NCBI GenBank assembly: GCA_027489275.1
Contig: JAIYAB010000215.1
Coordinates: 1-42,298 of the forward strand
Direction: 5' to 3'
Source: Hyphomicrobiales bacterium
GTDB taxonomy: Bacteria > Pseudomonadota > Alphaproteobacteria > Rhizobiales > Beijerinckiaceae
DNA: 42,298 nucleotides
In this document: positions 6,917-15,393 of the stretch, piece by piece
How positions within the stretch are numbered: the stretch's first letter is position 1
Layout of the letters: every line of letters begins with the position of its first letter
Notes under the pieces: model-generated
The model's database searches: none
What the model was told of the DNA's origin: nothing
Seen by the model: the letters and a program-made list of their open reading frames with translations, nothing else
Position numbers and translations under genes: made by a program

Positions 6917-9067
6917 TCAGCCGCCCGGCGCGGCCGTGTCGGCCTGCCGGGGCAGGACGAGCGCATCGACGATCCGCACGCCGCGCCCGTGCGGCAGGAC
7001 GATGACGGGGTTGAGGTCGATCGCCTCGATCCCATCGCGATAGGCGGACGCGACCGCGCCCAGCTGCACGACGAGGTCGACCAGCGCGTCCATGTCGCAG
7101 GCCGGCGCGCCGCGCCATCCCTCCAGCAGGGCCGCCAGGCGCGTGCCCTCGATCAGGGATCTCGCGCCGGCCTCGCCCAGCGGCAGCAGCCCGACGCGGC
7201 CGTCCCGCAAAAGCTCGACGAGGATGCCGCCCGCGCCGACGAGCACCATGGGGCCGAAGGTCGTGTCGCGGGTCGTGCCGACGAGCGCCTCGACGCCTCC
7301 CGTCACCATCTCCTGCACCAGCACCCCGTCGATGCGGGCCTGCGGCGCGTGGCGGCGGGCGTCGTGCAGGATGGCGTCGAAGGCCTCGCGTACCGCCGAC
7401 GCGTCGGCCAGGCCCAGGCGGACGCCGCCGGCCTCGGTCTTGTGCGGGATGTCGGGCGAATCGACCTTCAGGGCGACGGGAAAGCCGATGTTTCCTGCCA
7501 GCGCCGCAGCCTCGTCGGCGGTCGCGGCGGCGCCCTCCCGCGTGACGGGCAGTCCGTGCGCCGCGAGGAAGAGCTTCGCGTCGCGCTCGCCCAGCGGTCC
7601 CTGCCGCAGCCGCTCGACCCAGGCGGGCAGGGGGTCGACGGCGGGCGCGGCACCGGCGTCGGCTGGGCCGGGCGGGTCGACGAGCGCCTTCAGCGCCGCG
7701 AGCCCGGCGCGGCCCCCGTGAACCAGCGGGACGCCGGCGGCCGTCAGCCGCGCAGCGATGGTGTCGTGCATCGTGGCGAGGTGCGACAGCACGACGAGCG
7801 GAACGGCCGCCGTGCCGGAGAAGGCGGCCAGCGCGCCCGCGATCCCCGCATATTCGCCTGCGCCCTCGGCATCGAGCCCTGCCGGCACGTCCTGGATCGC
7901 GCAGATCGCGTCGATGGCCGGGTCGGCGGCCAGCGCGGCGAGGGCGGCGGCGTAGACGGCGGGATCGCCGAAGACGATTCCGGTGAGGTCGAGCGGGTTC
8001 TGCGGTGTCGCGAAGGCGGGCAGCATCGCGCGCAGCCGCTCCGTCGTCGCCGGGGCGAGTTCCGGCAGGTCGAGGCCGGCCTCGGCCGCGAGGTCGCTGG
8101 CATGGGCCATCCCCCCGCCGCTGACCCCGACGAAGGCGATCCCGCGCGTGCGCGGCGGCCCGGCGGCGCGGATCGCGGGCGCGGACAGGAGGGATGCCGC
8201 CTGCAGCGCGCCCTCGAGATCCGGGACGGGAATCGCCCCGATCCGATCGAAGAAGGCCACGAAAGCCTCGTTGGAGCCCGCCAGCGCCCCGGTGTGGGCC
8301 GCGCTCGCCCGCGCGCCGCGCTCGGATCGCCCGGCCCGCAGAACCACCACCGGCTTGCCCGCGGCGTGCATCGCCGCCACGCCGCCCGCGAAGGCGGCGG
8401 GATCGGCGATGCCCTCCACGACGACGATGGCGACCGTCGTCGCGGGATCGGCCGCCGTGTAGCGGAGATAGTCGGGGATGTCGGTCACCGCCGCATTGCC
8501 GGCGGATACGAGCAGGCTGACGCCGACCCGCCCCGACTGCGCCAGCGCGATGGCCAGCGCGCCGGAGTGGGAGAGCACGGCCACCCCGCCGACGCGCATC
8601 GGCGCGATCCGCGAGCTGTAGAGCGCGAGCCCGGCCCGTGTCTCGAACAGGCCGAGACAGTTGGGCCCGCACACGACCATGCCGTGCCGTTGCGCGACCG
8701 CGCGCAGCCGCTCCTGCCGGGCAACGCCGGCCGGTCCTGTCTCGGCGAAGCCGCTCGCCAGCACCACGGCGGCGCGGATGCCGAGCGAGCCGGCCTCGTC
8801 CAGCACCGGCGCGACGTCGTCCGCCGGCAGGCCCACCAGCACCGCGTCGGGCAGGTCGTCCATGTCGGCGAGCCGCGCGACGGCGGGAAGGCCGAAGACT
8901 GTCGGGGCGGAGCGATGCACCGGCACGATGTGGCCGCGATAGCCCTGCGCCAGCAGGTTGCGCATGACGAACCCGCCCGAGGCGCCGGGGCGTTCCGACG
9001 CGCCCACGATGGCGACCGAGCGGGCCCGGATCAACCGCTCGAGCGCGTCGTCGCGGCCGCCGTCCAT
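6917..9067 (-). CDS. ADP-forming acyl-CoA synthetase (acetate--CoA ligase family, fused alpha-beta)
   Basis: A 716-residue cytosolic enzyme that interconverts an acyl-CoA, ADP and phosphate with the free acid, CoA and ATP. Order of domains: CoA-binding Rossmann (about residues 10-125, with SVAIVGASERPGASGG), two succinyl-CoA-ligase-like domains (about 150-440), then an ATP-grasp domain (about 490-715, with KVDSPDIPHKTEAGGV). The phosphohistidine motif AHTGALAG puts the catalytic His at 258. The start at 9067 lies eleven bases after the enoyl-CoA hydratase stop; longer frames would overlap it. The partner hydratase suggests activation or energy-conserving release of an acyl group in a catabolic pathway; the substrate is unknown. 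Confidence 0.88.
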   Translation of the reverse strand: MDGGRDDALERLIRARSVAIVGASERPGASGGFVMRNLLAQGYRGHIVPVHRSAPTVFGLPAVARLADMDDLPDAVLVGLPADDVAPVLDEAGSLGIRAAVVLASGFAETGPAGVARQERLRAVAQRHGMVVCGPNCLGLFETRAGLALYSSRIAPMRVGGVAVLSHSGALAIALAQSGRVGVSLLVSAGNAAVTDIPDYLRYTAADPATTVAIVVVEGIADPAAFAGGVAAMHAAGKPVVVLRAGRSERGARASAAHTGALAGSNEAFVAFFDRIGAIPVPDLEGALQAASLLSAPAIRAAGPPRTRGIAFVGVSGGGMAHASDLAAEAGLDLPELAPATTERLRAMLPAFATPQNPLDLTGIVFGDPAVYAAALAALAADPAIDAICAIQDVPAGLDAEGAGEYAGIAGALAAFSGTAAVPLVVLSHLATMHDTIAARLTAAGVPLVHGGRAGLAALKALVDPPGPADAGAAPAVDPLPAWVERLRQGPLGERDAKLFLAAHGLPVTREGAAATADEAAALAGNIGFPVALKVDSPDIPHKTEAGGVRLGLADASAVREAFDAILHDARRHAPQARIDGVLVQEMVTGGVEALVGTTRDTTFGPMVLVGAGGILVELLRDGRVGLLPLGEAGARSLIEGTRLAALLEGWRGAPACDMDALVDLVVQLGAVASAYRDGIEAIDLNPVIVLPHGRGVRIVDALVLPRQADTAAPGG

Positions 9068-9078
9068 GGCGGCGAGGC

Positions 9079-9888
9079 TCAGTCGAGGTCCTTGAACGGC
9101 GCGTCGCGGAAGGCGAGGTATTCCTTGAGCGACATCTTGGCGAGCTTGGCCATCCACTCGCGTCCCTTGGTCGAGGTGTGCAGCGCCGCCATCGCCTCGA
9201 CATTGTAGTCGAAGGAGCTGCGCAGCCCCGCGATCATCTGCTGCTGGTTGAGCGAGGCCTTCGCGAACTTGATGGCGGGCGCAGGCATGCGCGCCAGCTT
9301 GCGGGCGAGCTTCAGGGTCGCCGCCTCCAGCTCCGCCGCCGGCACCACCTTGTTGACGAGGTGCATGCGCAGCGCCTCCTGCGCATCGACCAGGTCACCC
9401 GTGTACATGAGCCAGCGCACGTCGCGGCTGGCGAGGAGCCAGGGCATCATGAGCGTCGGCGGGCCGGAGTTGTGCCGCACCTCGGGCTCGCCGAAGCGCG
9501 CCGTGTCGGCGACGATGGCAAGGTCGCAGCACATCATCAGCTCCAGCGCTCCCGCCAGCGCATAGCCGTGGACGGAGGCGAGCACCGGAATCGGCGCGCG
9601 GTAGATCTCAAGCCACGCCTCCGCGTTCTCGGTCATGTCGTCGCGCCAGAACTCGACGTCGACGTCGAAGTCGCCGCCCTGCAGGTCATAGCCGGAGGAG
9701 AAGGCGCGGCCCGCGCCGCGGATCACCAGCGCGTTGACAGCCGGGTCGGCCGAGCTGGACTTCACCGCGTGCACGATCTCCCGGATCACCGTCTTGTCGA
9801 TGGCGTTGAGCTTCTCGGGGCGGTTGAGCGTGAGCACCGCGAACGCGTCTTGCGGGTCCTTGTCGAGCAGGATCGTCTCGTAGGTCAT
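9079..9888 (-). CDS. Enoyl-CoA hydratase/isomerase family protein (crotonase)
   Basis: A 269-residue crotonase. The two oxyanion-hole segments are visible (FSSGYDL and HGYALAGALELMM), followed by the CDLAIVADTARFGEPE region that normally carries catalytic glutamates. One is kept in GEPE; the residues after it (VRHNSGPP) differ from classic ECH1 hydratases, so the reaction could be hydration, isomerisation or a related acyl-CoA step. The C-terminal half has an unusual tail, MAKLAKMSLKEYLAFRD. It sits just upstream of the ADP-forming acyl-CoA synthetase in the same transcript, which supports a joint role in CoA-thioester catabolism. Confidence 0.87.
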   Translation of the reverse strand: MTYETILLDKDPQDAFAVLTLNRPEKLNAIDKTVIREIVHAVKSSSADPAVNALVIRGAGRAFSSGYDLQGGDFDVDVEFWRDDMTENAEAWLEIYRAPIPVLASVHGYALAGALELMMCCDLAIVADTARFGEPEVRHNSGPPTLMMPWLLASRDVRWLMYTGDLVDAQEALRMHLVNKVVPAAELEAATLKLARKLARMPAPAIKFAKASLNQQQMIAGLRSSFDYNVEAMAALHTSTKGREWMAKLAKMSLKEYLAFRDAPFKDLD

Positions 9889-9937
9889 GGCGGCGGCTCC
9901 GGTGGTCTGGCGATGGCGGCGGGCGGTGCGGGCGGTG

Positions 9938-11044
9938 TCAGGCGGTGGCGGGAACCCGCTCCATCGCGGCCTCCAGCAGCCGCGGGGACAGTTCGGGGTG
10001 GACGGTCGCGCGGCTCTCGGTCGTCAGCGCGGCCAGCACGGTTCCGATGCGCACGGCCTCGACGAGGCCCTCGCCGGCGAGCAGGCGCGATAGCGTGCCC
10101 GCGATCAGCGCGTCGCCGGCCCCGGTCACGTCGACCGGCACGGCGCGCACGCCGGCGCAGTCGACCACGCCGTCGCCTGTGGCGACGAAGGCGCCGGCGC
10201 TGCCGTGGGTCATCACAACGGCGCCCGCGCCGCGCCCGCGCACCGCGGCGGCCGCCGCGCGCGGCTCGTGCGCTGCGCCGAGCACCGCCGTCGCCTCGTC
10301 GTGGTTGAGGAACAGCAGGTCGATGCCGGCGTGGTCGGCCGGCAGGCGCAGGGCCTTGGGCGAGGACACCGCGTTCGCCGCCAGCCGGAACCGCGCCGCG
10401 TGCTTGCGCGCCAGGATGTAGGCGATGACCTCGGCGGAGAGGTTGCAGTCCACGAACACCCAGCTCGCCGAGGCGATCTGCGGCCAGGCCCGCTCGATGT
10501 CGGCGATGCCGATGAGGTCGAAGACGTCCATGTCGGCCAGGCCGAGGACGAGGTCGTTGTCGGGGCCGAGCACCGCGACGTATTCGGCCGTGCGGCGACC
10601 GCGCGCCGTGACGACGCCCGAGGCGTCGACGCCGACGGCGCGCAGATGCTCGAGCAGTGCCCGCCCGTCCTCGTCGTCGCCGACGATCGAGACAAGGCCG
10701 ACGTCCGCCGTCAGGCAGGCGAGGTTCTCCGCCACGTTGCGCGCCACGCCGCCGAAGGCGCGGAAGCCGGTGACGGGGTTCGATGTGTGCGGCATGACCG
10801 GCACGGGCGCGCAATACTTCCGGTCGAGCGTCGCGCCGCCGACGCATACCACCCGCCGGGCCTCTGGCAGCACGTAACCGCGGCCCAGGATCTGCCCCTT
10901 CTGCATCAGCGAGACGATGTGGGCGGCGACCGTGGAGCGGGCGAGGCCCAGCGCGTCGGCGATCTCCTGCTGGCCCGCGAAGGGGTTCGCCACGATGGCG
11001 TCCAGCACCGCGCGTTCCTGTTGGCCGAGTTCTGGCGAAGCCAT
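9938..11044 (-). CDS. PfkB-family sugar/nucleoside kinase with N-terminal winged helix (pseudouridine-kinase-like)
   Basis: A 368-residue two-domain protein. Residues 6-57 form a winged helix-turn-helix (QQEIADALGLARSTVAAHIVSL). Residues 64-365 are a PfkB kinase with the glycine-rich RNVAENLACL region and the signature DVTGAGDALIAG, with catalytic Asp311. Segments such as GLADMDVFDLI and VFVDCNLS closely resemble pseudouridine kinase (YeiC/PsuK). No pseudouridine-5'-phosphate glycosidase lies nearby, so the substrate is not settled. The start at 11044 is chosen because the winged helix begins at once. The fused DNA-binding domain and a perfect palindrome just upstream suggest it may regulate its own divergent promoter. 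Confidence 0.82.
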   Translation of the reverse strand: MASPELGQQERAVLDAIVANPFAGQQEIADALGLARSTVAAHIVSLMQKGQILGRGYVLPEARRVVCVGGATLDRKYCAPVPVMPHTSNPVTGFRAFGGVARNVAENLACLTADVGLVSIVGDDEDGRALLEHLRAVGVDASGVVTARGRRTAEYVAVLGPDNDLVLGLADMDVFDLIGIADIERAWPQIASASWVFVDCNLSAEVIAYILARKHAARFRLAANAVSSPKALRLPADHAGIDLLFLNHDEATAVLGAAHEPRAAAAAVRGRGAGAVVMTHGSAGAFVATGDGVVDCAGVRAVPVDVTGAGDALIAGTLSRLLAGEGLVEAVRIGTVLAALTTESRATVHPELSPRLLEAAMERVPATA

Positions 11045-11089
11045 GCGAAACGATCCCGTTGAGGGGATAAGGGCAACAACAATCGTCCT

Positions 11090-11107
11090 TGTCAACAATA
11101 GTTGACA
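11090..11107. promoter_or_regulatory. Perfect 7+7 bp palindrome with a TTGACA facing each way
   Basis: TGTCAACAATAGTTGACA is a perfect inverted repeat with seven-base arms and an AATA spacer, placed 46 bases upstream of the kinase gene and about 190 bases upstream of the dioxygenase gene. Each arm ends in TTGACA, the consensus -35 hexamer, one pointing to each gene. The -10 boxes at normal spacing are poor on both sides (CTTATC-like on the minus strand). The site is therefore most simply an operator overlapping a divergent promoter; the winged-helix protein encoded next to it is the obvious candidate ligand. Confidence 0.6.
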
Positions 11108-11298
11108 CGGCTAGCCTTCCCGCAGGGATGAGGACATTCGCGATCGAACACGGCCTGCGGCGCGCGCCGCCTGGCGGGGGTTCGGGGTGGAGTCCGACCT
11201 CCCGGGCGTCCCCAGCGGCGTGCGCGACAGCAGGTGAAATCCGTGCGGCGATCCCCCGTTATCCCGTCCCGATGCGCGGTCAGCCGCGAGGCAGGCGC

Positions 11299-12237
11299 AT
11301 GAGCGCCGACATCCCCGTCGTCGACATCGGCCCGTTCCGCCGCGGCGAGGCCGGCGCCGGGTCGACGGTGAAGGCGGTCGAGGCGGCGTGCCGCGACACG
11401 GGGTTCTTCCTCGTCACCGGCCACGGCGTGTCGGTCGAGGCGACGGACCGCCTCTACGCGCTGGCCCGCGCCTTCTTCGACCTGCCCGAGGACTACAAGC
11501 GCGCCCATGGCGGCGGCACGGACGTGACGGGCGGCGTCGCCTTCGCGCCGCTGGCGCAGGAGGCTCTGGCCGCCACGCTCGGCCTGAAGACGCCCGGCGA
11601 CTACAAGGAAAGCCTGAATTTCGGCCCGCGCCTGCCCGGCAGCGCCTGGCCTGCGCGGCCCGAGGGCCTGCACGAGGCCTTCGAGGTCTATTTCCGTGAG
11701 ATGGAGGCGCTGGCCCGCGTGCTGCGCGGCATGTTCTGCCGCGCCATCGGGCTCGCCGAGGATCACTTCGAGCCGGCCTTCACGCACCACAAGTCGGCGC
11801 TGCGGGTGATCAACTATCCCGAGCAGAAGGTCGATCCGCTCCCCGGCCAGATGCGTGCGGGCGTCCACACCGACTACGGCTTCATGACGATCCTGCGCTC
11901 GGAGGCCTCCAGCGGCGGCCTGCAGGTGCAGCGCCGCGACGGGGTATGGCTCGACGCCCCCGCCATCGACGGCGCTTTCGTCGTCAACATCGGCGACGCT
12001 TTCATGCGCTGGACCAACGACGCCTGGGTCTCGACCCCGCACCGCGTGGCCAACCCTCCGCGCGACGGCGGCGGCTCGTCGCGCCGCCAGTCCATCCCCT
12101 TCTTCCTCAACCCGAACGCCGACACGCTGATCGCGTGCCTGCCGCAGTTCGAGACGCCCGGCCAGCCGGCGCGCTACGCGCCGATCACCTACGCCGACTA
12201 CATCGCGCTGAAGACCAGGCAGGCCTTCGCGGGCTAG
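11299..12237 (+). CDS. 2-oxoglutarate/Fe(II)-dependent dioxygenase (isopenicillin N synthase family)
   Basis: A 312-residue cytosolic oxygenase of the IPNS-like 2OG-Fe(II) superfamily. The N-terminal DIOX_N part (IPVVDIGPF ... CRDTGFFLVTGHGV) is followed by the jelly-roll core. Iron ligands are His190 and Asp192 in VHTDYG and His248 in TPHRVA, and Arg263 in SRRQSIPFF is placed to bind 2-oxoglutarate, so the site looks complete. The substrate is unknown. It is the first gene of a run leading into a polyamine-type ABC importer, so it may act on the imported compound. The start at 11299 (MSADIPVV) is preferred; an ATG at 11272 would add an Arg-rich stretch. Confidence 0.88.
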   Translation: MSADIPVVDIGPFRRGEAGAGSTVKAVEAACRDTGFFLVTGHGVSVEATDRLYALARAFFDLPEDYKRAHGGGTDVTGGVAFAPLAQEALAATLGLKTPGDYKESLNFGPRLPGSAWPARPEGLHEAFEVYFREMEALARVLRGMFCRAIGLAEDHFEPAFTHHKSALRVINYPEQKVDPLPGQMRAGVHTDYGFMTILRSEASSGGLQVQRRDGVWLDAPAIDGAFVVNIGDAFMRWTNDAWVSTPHRVANPPRDGGGSSRRQSIPFFLNPNADTLIACLPQFETPGQPARYAPITYADYIALKTRQAFAG

Positions 12238-12338
12238 CCGGGCGCGACGGGACCGAACGCCGCCGGCCCGGACGCCCGGTCCGTCGGCTCCAGCCACGGG
12301 CGAAGCACATTCGCCGATCGACGACGGAGGGGAGCACA

Positions 12339-13376
12339 ATGACTGCGATCGACAGACGACAGGCGCTGGCCGGCCTGGCCGGCCTCATGGCGGCGGGCGC
12401 CGGCGGCGGGTCCGCCTTCGCCCAGGGCAAGACGCTGATCATCCCGACGCTGGGCGGCGTATGGGAGCAGTTCTGGCGCAAGACCATCGGCCCGAACTTC
12501 GCCAAGGCGTCGGGCGCCACGGTCACCTTCGAGGTCGGCAACGGCCGCGTCTTCGGCGCGAACCTGCGCGCCGCCGGCGTCAAGGCGCCGCCCTATTCCA
12601 TCGTCATGACCAACGAGGTCTTTGCGTCGGCGCTGCGCAAGGAGGGCTTCTTCGAGAAGCTCGACCTGAGCAAGGTGCCGAACTACGCGGATCTCTATCC
12701 GCTGGCCAAGACCACCGACGGCTTCGGCGCCATCGCCGCCGTCTCGCCGATCGGCATCGGCTACCGCACCGATCTCGTGAAGACCCCGCCGAAGGCGTGG
12801 AAGGACCTCTGGAACAACCCGGAGTTCAAGGGCCGCATCGGCCTCTACAACTTCGCCAACAGCGCCGGGAAGATGGAGCTGCTGCTCGCTTCCAAGATCT
12901 GGGGCAAGGACCAGTACGACGTCGACGCCGGCTTTGCCGCGCTGGCGAAGCTCGGCCGCGTCATCCAGGTGGACTTCAACCTCTCCACCGCTCTGTCGGC
13001 GGGCGAGATCGTGGTCGCGCCCTTCGATTTCGCCGAGATCGCCCGCCTGCGCTCGCAGGGCCTGCCGGTCGACTACGTCGTCCCCGAGGAGGGGATGATC
13101 ATGTTCGACCAGACGCTCAACATCCTGGCGAACGGCCCTGAGAAGGAGCTGGCCTACCAGTACGCCAACTTCATCCTCTCGCCCGAGATTCAGACGCTGA
13201 TGATGCGGGAGTTCTTCATCTCGCCGACCAACCAGAAGGTCATGGTGCCCGACGACCTGAAGAAGGCCGTTCCCATCTCCGGCGCCGACATGGCGAAGAT
13301 CCTCACCTGGGACTGGGACTTCGTGAACAAGAACCAGGGCGAGCTCGCCGAGCGCTGGGCGAAGACCTTCAGCTGA
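12339..13376 (+). CDS. ABC importer substrate-binding protein (polyamine/PotD-like family)
   Basis: A 345-residue periplasmic binding protein. The N-terminus MTAIDRRQALAGLAGLMAAG carries a twin-arginine followed by a hydrophobic core and an AFAQG cleavage site, so export may use Tat. The mature part (LIIPTLGGVWEQFWRKTIGP) matches the spermidine/putrescine-type extracellular solute-binding family 1. A strong GGAGGGGA lies just before the ATG at 12339. It is followed by an ATPase and two permeases, giving a full importer. A hairpin terminator-like site after this gene probably raises its level over the membrane parts. The ligand cannot be deduced; the linked dioxygenase suggests an amine or organic acid. 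Confidence 0.87.
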   Translation: MTAIDRRQALAGLAGLMAAGAGGGSAFAQGKTLIIPTLGGVWEQFWRKTIGPNFAKASGATVTFEVGNGRVFGANLRAAGVKAPPYSIVMTNEVFASALRKEGFFEKLDLSKVPNYADLYPLAKTTDGFGAIAAVSPIGIGYRTDLVKTPPKAWKDLWNNPEFKGRIGLYNFANSAGKMELLLASKIWGKDQYDVDAGFAALAKLGRVIQVDFNLSTALSAGEIVVAPFDFAEIARLRSQGLPVDYVVPEEGMIMFDQTLNILANGPEKELAYQYANFILSPEIQTLMMREFFISPTNQKVMVPDDLKKAVPISGADMAKILTWDWDFVNKNQGELAERWAKTFS

Positions 13377-13392
13377 CGCGCCTATCACGGCC

Positions 13393-13429
13393 GGCCTCCC
13401 GTCCGCGCAGGGCGGGAGGCCTCTCCTTT
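13393..13429 (+). terminator. Hairpin attenuator between binding-protein gene and ATPase gene
   Basis: GGCCTCCCG (13393-13401) and CGGGAGGCC (13413-13421) form a perfect nine-base stem with an eleven-base loop, followed by TCTCCTTT. It lies 16 bases after the binding-protein stop and 52 bases before the ATPase start. The stem-then-T pattern fits a leaky intrinsic terminator or an mRNA-stabilising hairpin, either of which would give more binding protein than transporter. Confidence 0.65.
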
Positions 13430-13480
13430 GCATGACACCCCCCGCATGACATCCCGCAGGCTCGCCGAGACCCCCCGCGC

Positions 13481-14533
13481 ATGACCGAGGTCAGGATATC
13501 GCACCTCACCAAGAGCTTCGGTGCGGGACCCGTCGTCGACGCCCTGTCGCTCACCATCGGCCACGGCGAGTTCGTCTCGCTGCTCGGCCCCTCCGGATGC
13601 GGCAAGACGACCACGCTGCGCATGATCGCCGGCTTCGAGGACGCCGATTCCGGCGTCATCGCCTTCGACGGCTCGGACGTCAGCCGCGTCCCGGCCGAGA
13701 AGCGCGACATCGGCATGGTGTTCCAGAACTACGCGCTGTTCCCGCACATGACCGTCGCGCAGAACCTCGCCTTCGGGCTGGAGATGCGGAAGATCCCGGC
13801 CGCCGAGATCAGGACCCGCATCGCCCGCGTGCTCGACATGGTGCAGCTCGGGACGATGACGGAGCGCTACCCGAGCCAGCTCTCCGGGGGCCAGCAGCAG
13901 CGTGTGGCGCTCGCCCGCGCGATCGTCATCGAGCCGCGCATCCTTCTGCTCGACGAGCCGCTCGCCAATCTCGACGCCAAGCTGCGCGAGGAGATGCGCG
14001 TCTTCATCCGCGACATCCAGCGCCGCGTCGGCATCACCACCGTCTACGTCACCCACGACCAGGCGGAGGCGCTGAGCATGTCGGACCGGGTGGTCGTCAT
14101 GTTCGGCGGCCGGATCGCTCAGACGGGCGCGCCCGCCGACATCTACGACCGCCCCGCGACCCGCCAGGTGGCGGGCTTCGTCGGCCAGGTGAACGTGATC
14201 GAGGGAGTCGTCGAGACGGCGTCCGGCGAGGGCGGGCACGTGCGCCTGCCCTTCGGCACGATCGAGGCGCCCCGCATCGGCGCGGCCACCCCCGGGGCTC
14301 GCGTCGCGCTGGCGCTGCGGCCGGAGGCGGTGTCGCTCGTCCCGCCGGCCGGCGCGGGCTGGCAGGGCCGGGTCGTGTCGCGGCACTATGGGGGCAACCT
14401 CGTCGACTACCGCGTCGCCATGGCGGACGGCACGGTCATCCACGCGCAGACCTTCCCCACGACGCAGTTCGAGCCGGGCGCCGAGGTCGGCGTGCACGCC
14501 GACGCCGCCCGCCTGTGGCCGCTGGGGGACTGA
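13481..14533 (+). CDS. ABC importer ATP-binding protein (PotA-like)
   Basis: A 350-residue ATPase. Walker A GPSGCGKTT is at residues 36-44; the signature LSGGQQQR, Walker B ILLLDEPLANLD and the switch histidine in VTHDQAEA follow in order. After residue 240 comes a TOBE-type domain typical of polyamine, iron and sugar importers (PotA/UgpC group). It energises import with the two permeases downstream, whose first start lies only two bases after this stop. The start at 13481 (MTEVRISHL) follows the attenuator hairpin directly. Confidence 0.92.
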   Translation: MTEVRISHLTKSFGAGPVVDALSLTIGHGEFVSLLGPSGCGKTTTLRMIAGFEDADSGVIAFDGSDVSRVPAEKRDIGMVFQNYALFPHMTVAQNLAFGLEMRKIPAAEIRTRIARVLDMVQLGTMTERYPSQLSGGQQQRVALARAIVIEPRILLLDEPLANLDAKLREEMRVFIRDIQRRVGITTVYVTHDQAEALSMSDRVVVMFGGRIAQTGAPADIYDRPATRQVAGFVGQVNVIEGVVETASGEGGHVRLPFGTIEAPRIGAATPGARVALALRPEAVSLVPPAGAGWQGRVVSRHYGGNLVDYRVAMADGTVIHAQTFPTTQFEPGAEVGVHADAARLWPLGD

Positions 14534-14535
14534 CG

Positions 14536-15393
14536 ATGGCGACCGGCAAGCGCCGCAGCGCGACGCTCCTGCTCATCGCGCCGGCGGCCCTCGTGCTGCT
14601 CGTGTTCCTGGTGATCCCCTACGTCAACATCGTGATCATGAGCTTCCGGCCGCCCGGCGAGGGGGCGCCCTATGGCGTCGGCTTCACGCTGGCCAACTAC
14701 CGGAAGTTCTTCTCCGACAGTTTCTACATGCTGCAGGTGCTCAACACCCTGTGGATCGGATTCGTCGTCACGCTGTCCTGCCTTCTCATCGGCTTCCCTG
14801 TCGCGTGGCAGCTCGCGCGCGGCGAGAGCCGCCTGCGGCCGCTCTACTACAGCATCGTGCTCGCGCCGCTGCTCGTGGGCATCGTCATCCGCAGCTACGG
14901 CTGGACGGTCCTGCTCGGCAACAACGGCGTCATCAACCGCACCCTGATGGGCTGGGGCGTCACCGACGGGCCGTTGCCGCTGATGTATAATGGGCTCGGC
15001 ATCTGCATCGCGCTCACCCATGTGCTGCTGCCCTTCATGGTGCTGCCGATCATGAGCGCCATCCAGGGCATCGACCCCTCTCTCGAGGCGGCGGCGCGCT
15101 CGCTGGGGGCGAGCCGGGCGGTGGCGTTCCGCCGCGTGCTGCTGCCGCTGGCGCGTCCGGGCATCCAGACCGGATCGATCCTCGTCTTCGTGCTGGCCAT
15201 CAGCGCCTATGTCACGCCGGCCCTCATCGGCGGCCTGCGCGTGAAGACCATGGCGGTCACCGTCGTCGACGCCCTCATCGACACGTTCCAGTGGCCGTTC
15301 GGCTCGGCGCTGGCGCTGGTGCTCTCCGTGGTGGGGGCGACCTGCGTGATCGTCTTCGCGCGCCTCACGCGCATGCGGTGGAAGGTGGCGTGA
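14536..15393 (+). CDS. ABC importer permease, PotB-like
   Basis: A 285-residue inner-membrane permease with about six helices. The EAA-loop motif EAAARSLGASRAVAFRRVLLP, which docks to the ATPase, is in the second half. A long periplasmic stretch after the first helix (SFRPPGEGAPYGVGFTLANY) matches PotB/HisM-type subunits of polyamine importers. It starts two bases after the ATPase stop, and its own stop overlaps the next permease start by one base (TGATG), so the operon is translated as a unit. Confidence 0.9.
   Translation: MATGKRRSATLLLIAPAALVLLVFLVIPYVNIVIMSFRPPGEGAPYGVGFTLANYRKFFSDSFYMLQVLNTLWIGFVVTLSCLLIGFPVAWQLARGESRLRPLYYSIVLAPLLVGIVIRSYGWTVLLGNNGVINRTLMGWGVTDGPLPLMYNGLGICIALTHVLLPFMVLPIMSAIQGIDPSLEAAARSLGASRAVAFRRVLLPLARPGIQTGSILVFVLAISAYVTPALIGGLRVKTMAVTVVDALIDTFQWPFGSALALVLSVVGATCVIVFARLTRMRWKVA

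Noticed and set aside
6789-9203. Long minus-strand open frame of 804 codons beside the CoA synthetase frame
   Set aside because: It is Arg/Gly-rich without domains, overlaps a clearly recognised enzyme in another frame, and reflects the scarcity of stop codons in GC-rich DNA.
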